A DNA stretch of 64,000 bases from NCBI GenBank assembly GCA_022496805.1, contig CM040104.1:6919650-6983649 (forward strand), given 5' to 3'. The first letter of the stretch is position 1. The number at the start of each line of letters is the position of its first letter. The translations under genes were made by a program, and so were the position numbers. The DNA is from Pohlia nutans. Taxonomy: Eukaryota; Streptophyta; Bryopsida; Bryales; Mniaceae. Positions 48,175 through 59,098 of this stretch are shown one piece after another. A model generated the notes under the pieces. The model saw nothing but the letters and a program-made list of their open reading frames with translations, searched no databases and was not told the DNA's origin.

Positions 48175-49782
48175 CAGTACCTCACAAAACAGTTCCAATG
48201 CTGTAAATATCTTCTTTTGGTTGACTGTGGATGCTACATGGCAATTGCAAATGCCCATGTGGCATTGCAATAAGCTTCTAATCTACGTTAGGAAGCCACA
48301 TGTAAAAACCAATGACATGCATGACTATCTATACGTGACAATCGTAGGGTTCAAAGCCATCTGATTCACTGGAACAGTTTTGTGAGTGCACTCTTCCAAA
48401 ACTAAATGTTTACAAAAGCTTGTCAATCTTGATGGACCTTCAACTCTTTGTTGTAGAACTTTGTTCCAGTGTGTGTATAGACCATTTTCCTACAGTTTTT
48501 TGTACTTTGTTGTTCTTGCTTCCAAGTAGAAAAGATGGTGTCTGCATTATCTTCTCAAAAAAAGTCAGACGTTCTTTCTATGTTGCAAAGAGGGTGCACT
48601 ATAAGAGAAGTGTCAAGGAGTTTGCATGTGGGTGTTGGAACTGTGCAGAGGCTCCGACAAAAGTGTGTTTTCAATGTAGAATCATCACATGGAGGTAGAC
48701 CAAGAAAGATGACTCCTGCAATGGAACGGTCTTGTGTATTGAATATGACTAGAGGTAAGCTTAGTACTGCAGTAGAGGCTACAAAAAATGTGCAAGAGGC
48801 ATTTGGGATGCAAGTGTGTGTTGAAACAGTGAGACGTGTTTTACGTAGAGGTGGTTTACAATCACAAGTGAAGCAGAAAAAACCACGTCTTTCAGTCAAG
48901 AATATCAAAGCACGTTTAGACTTTGCAAGAGCCCATCTAGATTGGACTATAGATGATTGGAGTCGTGTCATTTTCTCTGATGAGTCTAAAATCAACTTAT
49001 TCTGCTCTGATGGAATCTCTTGGTGTTGGAGTCGTGATCCACATGAGTTGTCAACACGCACTGTTACAGAGACAGTAAAGCATGGTGGTGGTGGAATCAT
49101 GATTTGGGGTAGTATGACCATTTATGGGCCAGGACTAGTGTACAAAGTTGAAGGCCGCCTCAATCAACATGGATATCGTCAGATTTTAGAGCAGACAATA
49201 GATGGTACAATTAGAAAATATGGATTAGATGCTACACAAGTCATTTTTCAGCAAGATAATGCTTCCGTTCACACCACAAAAATGATGCAAGAATGGTTTT
49301 CAAGGCAAAGTTTTAGTCTTCTAACGTGGCCTGCCCAATCCCCTGATTTAAATCCAATAGAACATCTATGGGCCATCCTCAAAAGGAGATTGAATCAATA
49401 TGATTCACCTCCAAAAGGAATGATAGAATTATGGGAACGTGTAGTACAAGTCTTCTCTTCTATTACTGCACATGATTGTAGAAGACTTATAGAAAGTATG
49501 CCCAAAAGGATTGAAGCTGTAATAGCTTCAAAAGGAAGATGGACAAAGTATTAGCTAGTTTACTTAGAGCACTCACAAAACTGTACCAATGTATATACTA
49601 GTTTTTAACTTTCATTTTTCCTTCAATGATATTTGATTTAGTTAGATTTTTTTACAAATGTGTACTAGATTGGATGTAATATATGCCTCAAACTACTACT
49701 TGAAAGTTTGGACATCCATTTATCTTACACATACTTTTGAATCTAGAAGTTCCAATCATTGGAACAGTTTTGTGAGGTACTG
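48175..49782 (+). mobile_element. Complete Tc1-like transposon, 1608 bp, TA target duplication
   Basis: Both outer ends begin CAGTACCTCACAAAAC; the 26 bp terminal repeats (48175-48200 and 49757-49782) differ at a single base. TA flanks each side (48173-48174 and 49783-49784). A related inner repeat (CACTCACAAAACTGT-like) lies at about 48368-48390 and 49569-49590, the same 214-216 bp from each end. The inner copies point opposite to the outer copy of the same side, so each end could fold as a hairpin. The transposase ORF is intact, so the copy is probably young and may be active. Confidence 0.92.
48535..49554 (+). CDS. Tc1-family DD34E transposase, intact
   Basis: Catalyses cut-and-paste transposition into TA sites. 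It has 339 aa, the usual Tc1 length. Residues 1-50 form a helix-turn-helix (CTIREVSRSLHVGVGTVQRL) and GRPRK at 55-59 is an AT-hook-like link. A second HTH region follows at about 85-120. The catalytic triad is D149 (VIFSDESKI), D241 (FQQDNASVH) and E276 (SPDLNPIEHLW); 34 residues separate D241 from E276, giving DD34E. HGGGGIMIWG at 183-192 is typical of the family. No stop or frameshift is present. Most plant mariner-like transposases have a DD39D signature, so this type is unusual if the host is a land plant. Confidence 0.92.
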   Translation: MVSALSSQKKSDVLSMLQRGCTIREVSRSLHVGVGTVQRLRQKCVFNVESSHGGRPRKMTPAMERSCVLNMTRGKLSTAVEATKNVQEAFGMQVCVETVRRVLRRGGLQSQVKQKKPRLSVKNIKARLDFARAHLDWTIDDWSRVIFSDESKINLFCSDGISWCWSRDPHELSTRTVTETVKHGGGGIMIWGSMTIYGPGLVYKVEGRLNQHGYRQILEQTIDGTIRKYGLDATQVIFQQDNASVHTTKMMQEWFSRQSFSLLTWPAQSPDLNPIEHLWAILKRRLNQYDSPPKGMIELWERVVQVFSSITAHDCRRLIESMPKRIEAVIASKGRWTKY

Positions 49783-49784
49783 TA

Positions 49785-50530
49785 TGAGCTGTAAATCACA
49801 AGATTACACAAATATCAAGACACTAACATGCATGGCTAAGTGTTTGCACCACTCACTAGGCTATTGCGTGGCCTAATAAGACAAACTGTTCATGTCAATT
49901 ATTCTTTAAGATAGGTCCTTCATAATGATGTTCACACTAATGACTATGCTTTTGAGTTTTTTTGTTTAAGACATAATAAATTAATTTTTTTATTTTTATA
50001 TGGAGGTTTTCCATGATGGATATTGCTTATTGGATATACAACCAGAGAGGGGTTTTAAAAAGAAAGTTATTCACGATGGGTATTGCCTATGTGGATTAGG
50101 ATCAAAAATGAGTTTAGAAGAGAAATTTTTTCATGATGGGTATTGCACTATATCGTGAGTATTTGGTTTTTTCTCCTATACGAAATGTTTACTTTTCATA
50201 AACAAAAAATAGTCACTTTTGATTTTTTTAAATTTGCTTCAAGAGAATGATACAATTAGCCAATAGTTGTTTAAGAAAGGATGTAGCCAACTACATGGTA
50301 TATTTTATAACCTTTATACATTCAAACTTGATCTTAGTTTTTTTCAAAGTAAGAAGGGACCGTGTTTTGAACAAATGTACTTTTGTATTACATTTAAAAT
50401 TCCTAAAACATTGGTATTTCATAATCCACAATTTGGTGTATGTTGTCATTTAGAAAATTACATCTATTTAATGCATTTAGAAAATCCTAAAACATCAATC
50501 TTCCTACTTTACAATGAAATTTATAAACAA
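49785..50530. other. AT-rich stretch; short direct repeats, no gene
   Basis: The phrase TTCATGATGGGTATTGC recurs about three times at 50010-50145 with a spacing near 60 bp, forming a short degenerate tandem repeat. Confidence 0.45.
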
Positions 50531-50560
50531 TAAAAGGGGTAGTCATAACTACCCCCTTTA
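50531..50560. other. Strong hairpin, candidate 3' terminal structure of the helentron
   Basis: TAAAAGGGGTAGT and AACTACCCCCTTTA pair with one mismatch around a short CAT loop. It lies about 400 bp beyond the end of the helentron coding relic, on its 3' side. Helitrons and helentrons carry a hairpin near the 3' end, so it could be that structure, but the terminus itself is not proven. Confidence 0.4.
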
Positions 50561-50724
50561 TTGAGTAGTGATAACAACCACTAGTATATATTATCAAATG
50601 ACTAAACTATTGTTAGTCTCAGGTGTTTAGGTGGGCACTGTTGATTGGTACAACTTGCATAATTTCCTGCCTTCAATTTCTCGCTAGCAATGCCAAGCCA
50701 TGCGTACCACAGAACTGCTCGAAA

Positions 50725-50800
50725 CGAGTCCGGCGGGATTCAAACCCGGACTAATTATATGAAATTGCTCTTATTCCAATCAACAATTGAGCTCATGGTT
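50725..50800 (-). other. tRNA-like sequence (SINE head or tRNA pseudogene)
   Basis: On the minus strand, GAGCTCAATTGTTGATTGG resembles a pol III A box and GGGTTTGAATCCC a B box about 47 bases further on, the right spacing for a tRNA-type promoter. AGTCCGG and CCGGACT form a stem around the B box. The acceptor and anticodon stems are not convincing, so it is not a working tRNA. It lies between the helentron coding relic and the hairpin at 50531. Confidence 0.5.
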
Positions 50801-52513
50801 TGGCGACAAAATCCCAACACAAATGTAATTTATGTACGTATTTCACAAAATTGCAAACGCTATTTTCTAACTTTTGTGTTTTTTAGCATCTTGTTATATT
50901 TCTATTTATAAAAATGAAGAATACACCAGTTGACTTTTGAATATTGGAAGGAAATTTGATCATTTAAATGCAATATAGATTGGTTTATGATAATCTGGCC
51001 AATATGCTTCGGATACTCCTGCGTTACAGTCATTCCCAGGTATATTTGTCCATATGTGGTCTAATTGGGTTCCTCTTTTAGTGGTACTTGCACTAAATTG
51101 TGATTGTAAGTTGAAATGTCTCATAAATTCTACTAACTTTGTTTTATTTTGAGTAGTATCATTGCATTCAAGGATGTCAATGTTGAAATCCCCCAAGATG
51201 ATGGTGGGACAATGTACATGAGATTTTTGAATTAGATTTTGAAGAGCTTTTAGAAATGCAGATATTGAACAATTGTGAGCTTTATAAATAGATATGACAT
51301 GAATTGCATTTCGTGCTTTTGAATTAAATGGGGCTGTGACGTACTCAGATCCATCAATTGTGGTTATTTCAGAAGAATTCAATGTCACATATTTATCATA
51401 TAACATCAATAAGCCATGGCCATCATACGCTGATAAATAACTGTATTTTGACGTGTCAATGAATTTTTGTATTTCATTTGATGAAGATTGTAGCCTAGTT
51501 TTTATGAGGCATAAGATGTTAAAACTTTGAAGGCTATAGTCACTAGAAATGTCTTGAAAATGCTAACGCAAAGAGTTTGTGTTGAGGGCTTGTATGATTA
51601 CATGAGAATGTTGATTCTTTTTTAAATTTGGAACCATTGAATGCCACCCTGCTGTGGTTGTTAATCTAAGCATTTCTAATTTGACATGTTCATCTATGTA
51701 AAAATTTGAACTTTGAAGTGGTACCAATAAGTATAACTTTTCTTTCTTACGTATATGTGATAAAGCTGTGTATGTTAATCTATGCTTTGTAACATTGGTG
51801 GGAGCAAATGCCAATTCATCTAATGTTAATCTTTGTGAACAATGTATAGTCCTAGCTGCAGCAAGTTGAATAGGAAATTGAATTCTTGTTACTACATATG
51901 TTTGAGTTTTTCCCGATCTTATTTCTTTTACTAATGGTTCAATTGGTGTCCATTCTTTTTTAATCTCAATTGTATAAAAGTGAAAAAAATTCTCTCTAGT
52001 TGGTGCTCTAACCCTTGAGTTAGAAAAATAAATCCACATTATTGATTTGTTGAAATAGGTAATTGAGCCTTTAAACAATCCATCAGCTCCATTCACAAGA
52101 CCATCCAAAACATTATAATTTTTAGCACATAGTTCTACTAACATATTTTTTTTCAAACGAATTATTGAATACAACCGAGCTGTTTTGCTTGGATCGTTAG
52201 GAGGTTTAAAATTTGGTAGGCACAAAGAATTAGGGATATCTGTTGCTTGAAAAGTGAATGTTGGGCCAATTGTTTCATTGAATACAATTTCATTATGTTT
52301 TGTTACACGTTTGTTTGTGTAAAATAAATATGGAATAGTAAGGCTTTTTCGTGGGTGTCGAAAACATTCGGTGTTAATAAAATGAATGTTTGCCAAAGTT
52401 TGAGTGAATGTTCAAAATTTGTTCAGTGCTTCAATAAACCTTAAATCTGACTGGCGCATAACCTTTATAAGTTGATAGCATTTAACACGTGTGTGCCAAA
52501 AAACTTGGAGTTA

Positions 52514-53323
52514 ACCCCTAAGGGTCCCTAGCTTTTTTGGGCTTAAAATCATCATCGCTTTTGATGTGTTATATAGGTCTAAATGTAAGTGAGGTATAGA
52601 AATCTCAACCATTCAATCTTGTAACATACATGTTGTAGATCATATGGATCAATTTTGGGGTCATTTTTCCATATAGATTGCAAGATCATAGTGTTTTAGT
52701 GCTAAAAAAGGATGCTGAAATTTTCCTAGCAACACAATTAGAGGTGAAATTCGTTTTCAAAATTACTCAAATGAAAAACCTTTGAACTATAAAGTAGTTC
52801 AAATCATCATATAAACACAATAGTACCAAAAAAGCCTTATGAAAAAATTTAATGTACCCTAAAATGGCCTTGCAATGTCAAAAAGTAGCCCGAAAAGTGA
52901 CCCATTTGAACCAAAAAGCAAAAAGTGTCCAAACTAGACCCGTGCACTAAAATGACTCCCAAACATTCAGAACAACATGGATTGGCATGAAAATTTTACC
53001 ATGATAACTAGACTTCAAGGGGAATTCAACCCAACAAGTTTCATTAAAAACGGGCTTGGGATAAAGGAGATACAAGCCCCCGAAGTTACTGCCATCAAAA
53101 TTCACAGAACTGTCCAAAAAAAAGATACCTACTTTCAAATGATCACCAAAAATTCAATTCATCTCGGATTGATCTGAAATTTTTACCACACATTCTATAC
53201 ATGATGCGGGGAGTTTTCAAAAAAATTCATAAAAATCGGATAGGTATTGCAAAAGTTACAGCTCTTCGAAGGTGAATGTCCCCCAAAAACGTCCAAAATA
53301 TGGTCGTCTGGACGATTAGGGGT
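52514..53323. mobile_element. TTAA-flanked MITE inserted in the helentron, 810 bp
   Basis: The left end is TTAA|CCCCTAAGGGTCC and the right end GTCTGGACGATTAGGGG followed by T and TTAA (53324-53327). It splits the helicase ORF between motifs III and IV. It is a full-length relative of the element at 20422-21227, so this insertion is later than the helentron. Confidence 0.8.
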
Positions 53324-53920
53324 TTAACTATTGACACCTTCACGTATATTGTCAAAAATTCAGGCATCTTTCACTGGAGGTGTTTGATAAAAATCTCTTG
53401 TCATTATAAGATCTACATTACCAAAGTACTTATGTTGAATATGTTTCATTGAACGTAACCTTTGATCTACTACATTGAACATCCTTGCTTCAACAAGAGA
53501 AATTTCATCTATTACAACAAGTTGCAATTGCTCATATTTAATTGTAGGCCTATTTAGGGTATCTGAAGCAAGATTGGATGGATTGGTTAGTGATTGATTT
53601 ATAGGAATATTTAGAGTAGAGTGTATGGTCATGCCATCAACATTGAATGCAGCTTTACCAGTGAATGCTATTATGAGAACTTTTGTTCTCTGCAAATTTG
53701 ATGATAAATCTTTATTGTATAAACATAATAAACCTTGAATAATGAGTTTTAATGTGAAAGTCTTTCTTGTTTCTGCATCTCCAGCTAAAAATAAATGTAT
53801 TGGTTTGTTTGGAAATAATATTTTTCTATGCACAACATCATCAAAAATCAATCTTTGTTCATCATTAATTTTCTCAAAAAGAAGCGATATTCAGACTCTT
53901 CCATCATCATAGGATAGGTA

Positions 53921-55861
53921 TGTAGTGTGAACACTTATTTTTTTAAGCTCTACAATGAATTAGAATGTGAAAATGTTAAGACTAATAGACTAGAATGGAA
54001 ATGGTGTAGTGAAGGAGATATCAAAAGTCAATTAGACTTGAAAGGAGCATCTAAAAGTTGTAGCTTTTAGATTTCTTGCCATATATAACGAGGAGGAAGG
54101 AGATGACTTTCTCACTACACTATTAGAGAGTGATAGTCTAAATTATAATACTTTGTATGTTTTTGCTTTGTAAATATTTCTAGTTGCTCATGCTTGAAGT
54201 CAAGTTGACAGGGAGAAGTAAAGAAGCCTTTGAATGCTTATTTTTGCTTTACTGCCTTTACTTATGAATGTGATGTATGAATTTCTATTTGTCTATTTGA
54301 TTCAGTCTTGGTGGTTGTTGAATTGAAACGTTGTATGAATTATCTGCAGTGTGTATGAAAACTGAATTTTGTATGCATTCATTTACATAGTCCATTTGAC
54401 AGATCTTGATTGAATTTGAGTCTGGAGTATGAAAATACATGAGTGCATAATAATTAACTGTGGAGAGTTTTAGTCAAATTGATTTAAGTATTTCAGTTGA
54501 TGTCGCACACAGTGAATGTATAGATAGACTGAGATCATTGAGAATTGGTGATTTGATACAGTCAATCGGACTTTGTGAACTCTGATCAAATTGACATTGG
54601 AAAATATATTGAACAAACAGTCTAATTGAGAAAACTTCTCAACTATCTATTTGACTACACTGAAATCCACTGGTTGCTGAATACATACAAGAGCATAACA
54701 ATTTGACAATGTAACTGATCAATTTGACAATGTAACTGATCAATTTGACTTAGAAAAATAAACAAATCCTAAATATTGAAGAGGATACTGAGAGAACACC
54801 ATAACTGTCTATTTAACTCTATTTAGAGTGTCATGAAGATGATATAAAATTATAGTAATATGTATAGATTAATATATATTATGCAAGGATTGTCAATTGG
54901 GCTTAGAGAGTGCATTTGTGCATTTGAATGAGTGAATCGATATACAGTGTGTAAGTCAAAATTGAGATTCTTTAAGAATTAAATATGCATAGTGACGACT
55001 ATGTATAAACAGGAGTGAGACCAAGGAAGTCGATAGCTAGTGAGTGAAGCTAGAGTGTTTCGGACTTCGCTGTGGTGCATTGCCTTATAAAATATTACCC
55101 CGGGGATTTAAAGATTCAAAATGAATCTTGTTTGATAAGAGTTGTACAACCAAAATATAGAGAGTTAAAGGACATTGGGTATTTTATACAATGAGTGATC
55201 TATGGTATTAGCAAGTCATAGTGATAAAGAGTGAATCCATAAGGACTGGCCATCTTTATGAAATAATTATTCTTTATAAACTTTACTTTAGATTGATAAT
55301 GTAGATCCTCGTGGGGTATAATGGGATCAATGTCGTTGTAGTGTCCTAAGAGATGGGATACGTGAATTCTTAAAGTGTGAGAAATGCACTAAATAAATAA
55401 AGAATGCGAGATGGCGCAAAATGGAGTATAAAGATTTAAGCGAAAGACCTATATGAGATAAGAATCTTCTTTCTTAACTCAATATAAGATAGATGTGAAT
55501 TTATAAATAGGCATAAGGGAAGTGAGGACTATGAAGCATGGATACGTGGAAACTATGTCTATTTGACTCACATTGGATACTATAAAAAGAGTGTCTCCTC
55601 TTTTTGTGACTATTTGACCTTAAGATAGGACAAGACAGTTACATATGTATGTGACTGGAACTAGTTATAGGCGAGAGCCCTTATCCCATTTCTAACATAA
55701 AATAAGTTTTATTAACATTAGGTAATTGAGTCTAATTATCTTTACCCTTATAAGTGACTTTAGTGAATTATCCTTAAACGATTCAATCTTTCCCCTTAAA
55801 AGAACCCTACTAGAAAAGCTCACGTGGGTTAGAATTCCTTGTTGAACTTTTCCGTACTACA
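53921..55861. mobile_element. Solo LTR, 1941 bp, inserted in the helentron
   Basis: It starts TGTAGTGTGAACAC and ends TTTTCCGTACTACA, so TGTAGT and ACTACA are inverted ends. A perfect 5 bp target duplication AGGTA lies outside both ends (53916-53920 and 55862-55866). Removing it brings the two parts of the helentron coding region together. No second LTR, primer-binding site or ORF is seen inside, so it is best read as a solo LTR left by recombination. CTATTTGACT-like phrases recur through it. Confidence 0.8.
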
Positions 55862-56544
55862 AGGTAGATGTTGTAAATTTTTCATGATCCTTTTCTTGTG
55901 GATTTTTACATGTTCCATTTTTTGCATGGATTATAAAATCATTTTTAAGATCGTATTTTTCAACATGTAAGGTATTTATAATAGGAATAGCTCCGGGAAT
56001 AGCTCCAAAGTTTGAACTTGGATAGTTATTAATATCACTATTCCATAGATTAGAAGGATTTGATGTTTTATCATCTAAAGTGGTCCAATCATCTTCCTCG
56101 GTCATTTTAATGTTTGGTAGTTTATATTGAAAACTAGAACGTATTTTAAATATTTCATGTTCTTATATTTTATACACATCTAGCCATATATCATATGATT
56201 CAAGTAAAGAAGACTCTGAATCTTTAAAAGGTGAATATAGAAGAAGTTGTTCTCTTGACCAATTTTCAACATCTTTATGTTTATTGAAGTTTACATATCG
56301 AATGATTTGTGGACTTTTGCATTGTATAAGTTCTTTATTCCTTATATTGTAAAAAGATGCAAATTCTGACAATGATAATGAATCAAGATTTTTAGATCGA
56401 TCTAAATATTTATCAATGATTGAAGAACATAGGATGTCTGTTGAGTCTGCTTCCAACCTATCTAAAACACTTTGCGGCTTTAAAACAAATGCTCTTTCAT
56501 CTAATGGTGAAGTATTAATAAACTTAAATGATCGAGATGCATGA

Positions 56545-56747
56545 TGTAAGGGTATAGAAAGTGAAGATAGAGACACAAAACTAAAAAGAAGACATACTTT
56601 ATTTATAATATTGATTGTATGAACAACAACAACAAGTGTTCTTCCAAAGGTTGCTATATATACAAGAAAGATGTAACCCCAAAGGTTACGTCTATTCATT
56701 CTATTCTAAAACTAGTCTATTACATTAGACTTAGATTTATGTTAACA
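56545..56747 (-). mobile_element. Ty1/copia 3' LTR, about 203 bp
   Basis: Reading on the minus strand, the polypurine tract AGGGGGAG directly precedes TGTTAACATAAATC, the LTR start. A TATATATAGCAACC promoter-like motif follows, and the LTR probably ends at CCCTTACA near 56545, where helentron-coding sequence begins. The low-coordinate end is approximate because no second LTR is available for comparison. Confidence 0.6.
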
Positions 56748-56765
56748 CTCCCCCTAAAACTAAGT

Positions 56766-58066
56766 CTAATTCGTAATAATATTTGAACTTAATATGTGAA
56801 GTTGACTTGTTGAATAAGAGTGTTTTTCTTGTTTCACCGCTTTTGTAAAGAAGTCAGCTAGCATATGTTGTGTACTAGTATATATAAGTTTAATTTGGTT
56901 GTTTTCAACTTGTTGTCGTATGAAGTGATGTCTTGTTTCAATATGTTTGGTTTTTGAGTGGAAACGTTGCTAAAGACTCATAAGAATGGTTGATTGGTTG
57001 TCACAATATATAGAAATGGGTAAGGATTGTGGATACTTTAAATTATCGAGCAATTTGATTAACCAGATTGCTTCTTTAGCTGCTTCTGTAAGACTCATAT
57101 ATTCTGCTTCTGCCGTTGATAATGCTACTGTAGGTTGTTTCTTTGTTTGCCAAGAAATAACATCATTAGATAATAAAAAGCAATACCCAGATGTAGATTT
57201 TCTTTCATCTATATCTCCTCCAAAATCGGAATCACACCATCCTTGAAGGGTAAGGGGTTCTTCACTTCTTATATAAGTTAATCCCAAATCTTGAGTACCT
57301 TGTAAATAGCGAAATACTCTTTTTACTGCAGTCCAATGATCTAAGCCCGGATTCGACATGAATTGTGCTAGTTTAGATACACTAAAGGATAAATCCGATC
57401 GTGTGCTTACAACCAAATATAACAAGCAGCCAATTGCTTGGGAGTAGGGGATAGGTTCCATTTCTTTCATTTCATAATTTGTTTCCGGGGACATGGTCTT
57501 TGAAAGTTTTTGATTTGTTGCCATAGGTAAGGTAGAAGGTTTGCAATGTCCGATGTTGAAGCGATTAAGTATGTCATTGATATATTTACTTTGAGAGAGG
57601 TGAATGATACCTTTCTCTCTATTTCGGAGAATTTGAATTTCTAAGCAATATTGAATATCTCCTAAATCCGTCATGTCAAATTCTTGAAAAAATGTTTGTT
57701 TAGTGTTATTTAAGTATTCTAAGTTGTTGCTCATTATGATGCAATCGTCAATATATAATCCTATATAAAGAGTATGACTGTTATGGGTATTAATAAAAAC
57801 ATTGGAGTCCGCTCCAAACGTCTCGAAGCCAAGACCTTTTAAGAAAGAATTAATACGTTCAAACCACACCCGAGGGGATTGCTTCAATCCGTATAAGGAT
57901 CGTTGAAGTTTACACACCTTTCCAGGGATTTGAGTATAACCTTCGGGTTGATCCATATAAATTTCTTCTTTTAAGTAGCCATTAAGGAAAGCCGTTTTGA
58001 CGTCTAGTTGATGAATCCCAAAATTCCTATGAGCGGCTATGGCAAATAAAACACGTAGTGAGGTCA
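56766..58066 (-). pseudogene. Ty1/copia polyprotein fragment (reverse transcriptase and RNase H)
   Basis: The frame opens at MTSLRVLFAIAAHRNFGIHQ, inside the reverse transcriptase, and keeps QLDVKTAFLNG, KQSPRVWFERI and the YIDD active-site motif (GLYIDDCIIM). RNase H follows with WCDSDFGGD, STAEAEYMSL and YCDNQST. An in-frame TAG at 56970-56972 breaks the protein just after DNQSTILMSL; the same frame continues QRFHSKTKHIETRHHF to HMLADFFTKA and a stop at 56766. Gag, protease, integrase and the N-terminal reverse transcriptase are absent, so the element is 5' truncated at about 58066. Family: plant-type Pseudoviridae/Ty1-copia. Confidence 0.88.
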
Positions 58067-59098
58067 TTTGTTATGAACTAGTGTGTTTCTAACAGTGACG
58101 GTTACTTAAACAGTTAGTCTTTCGTCTTCCTTAAATCCCATGGGAGGAGGGTTGTTCCTCACGCAACATTTTCCATAATACAAACAAGTTGATATTGTTG
58201 GCAATTGCATGGCTTGGTAGTAAATTCTCATATGTCAAGTTCATCGATTAGACTACGTAATCGAGACTGAGGAGCGATGACTAAGGTTCGCAGATCCTGA
58301 CAAAATGTCGTGTCGCGGCCTGTCATGACTCTTGAATCCTAGATCTGTCGATTGTGGCAGTCTTCGGAACCACGAGAAACACCAAAACTGGATACCGATT
58401 TTTAATCGATGCCGATAAGGAGTCACATTATGGATGAAGGTTTTGAGAAGAAGATAAAATTGTTAATAAGAGGAATTTTAGGTAGTTTAAATTATTTCCG
58501 AAGTTCGCAATTTAGCCTCTTAGAATTTTTTGATGTAGAACCCAGGTGTTTAACATTGAAGAAGATAATCCAATGCGCATCTACGGAAGAAAAAAGAATT
58601 ATAAAAAAATTATTAATGAAAATTGGTCATGATTATTAAAATGGAAGATAAAGAGCTATGCTGCAAAGAAGCACTAGAACTGGATTGATTTTCAATTGAT
58701 GTCGATTTCCCGTTGCCGGCCCCACAGCACAACATGCATCTCGGCCTTGTGTCGGACCACAAATAGTAGGTTCAGAAGAGAGCAAATTGCGTGTATAGTA
58801 ATGGACGAGGTTATAGGAAGTGAAGGAAAATTCTCAAAAAGCCAGCCGACCTCGTGTACAGTTATCTAACCCTAATGGACGAGGTTCACAGCAGATGAAG
58901 AATTTTTTTCAAAAAAGCCAGCGCTGGTTCCGCAGATCCTGACACACGGATCGGAGTGGAATTGACCGGGAAGGATCTGGACTTGCGGGGCCCGAGGGGG
59001 CTGGTTCCGATTTGGCAGCTTTTATACAACAGTAAATCCAGAATGTCTTCCAATCAGCAGTCCCGCATATCGTCCAACAAATATCAGATCGGGCCTTC
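58067..59098. other. Leader or junction region without a recognised gene
   Basis: A short imperfect tandem duplication (AATGGACGAGGTT...AAAAAGCCAGC) lies at 58800-58925. GCAGATCCTGACA occurs at 58292 and 58933. The 76-codon ORF at 58409-58639 has no motif. This may include the 5' end of the gag-protease element, but I could not identify a 5' LTR or a primer-binding site with confidence. Confidence 0.4.

Larger units (their letters stand above)
50960..56540 (-). pseudogene. Helentron RepHel-endonuclease relic, interrupted twice
   Basis: Minus-strand order: Rep-to-helicase linker (56163 to about 56540; FKFINTSPLDERAFVLKPQ, then PQIIRYVNFNKHKDVENWSR, EQLLLYSPF), N-terminal helicase region (55867-56105), PIF1-type helicase motor (53360-53900) with a degraded Walker A (GDAETRKT) and Walker B VVIDEIS, the C-terminal helicase half (51563 to about 52509; FPIQLAAARTIHCSQRLTLD, YTALSHIRKKEKLYLL), and an endonuclease/exonuclease/phosphatase domain (50960-51560; IILGDFNIDIL, GTQLDHIWTN). 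The C-terminal endonuclease distinguishes helentrons from canonical Helitrons. In-frame stops (near 53367, 52425, 51559 and 56163) and a frameshift near 53895 inactivate it. The expected acidic residue of the endonuclease TET motif is lost (reads IKT). The HUH Rep catalytic part is missing at the copia junction. Confidence 0.85.

Noticed and set aside
48555..49121. A 188-codon minus-strand ORF
   Set aside because: It lies fully antisense to the intact Tc1 transposase and has no motif of its own.
56163..56699. A 178-codon intact minus-strand gene
   Set aside because: Its first third is copia LTR sequence and the rest is helentron coding relic, so it is a chance fusion across an insertion border.
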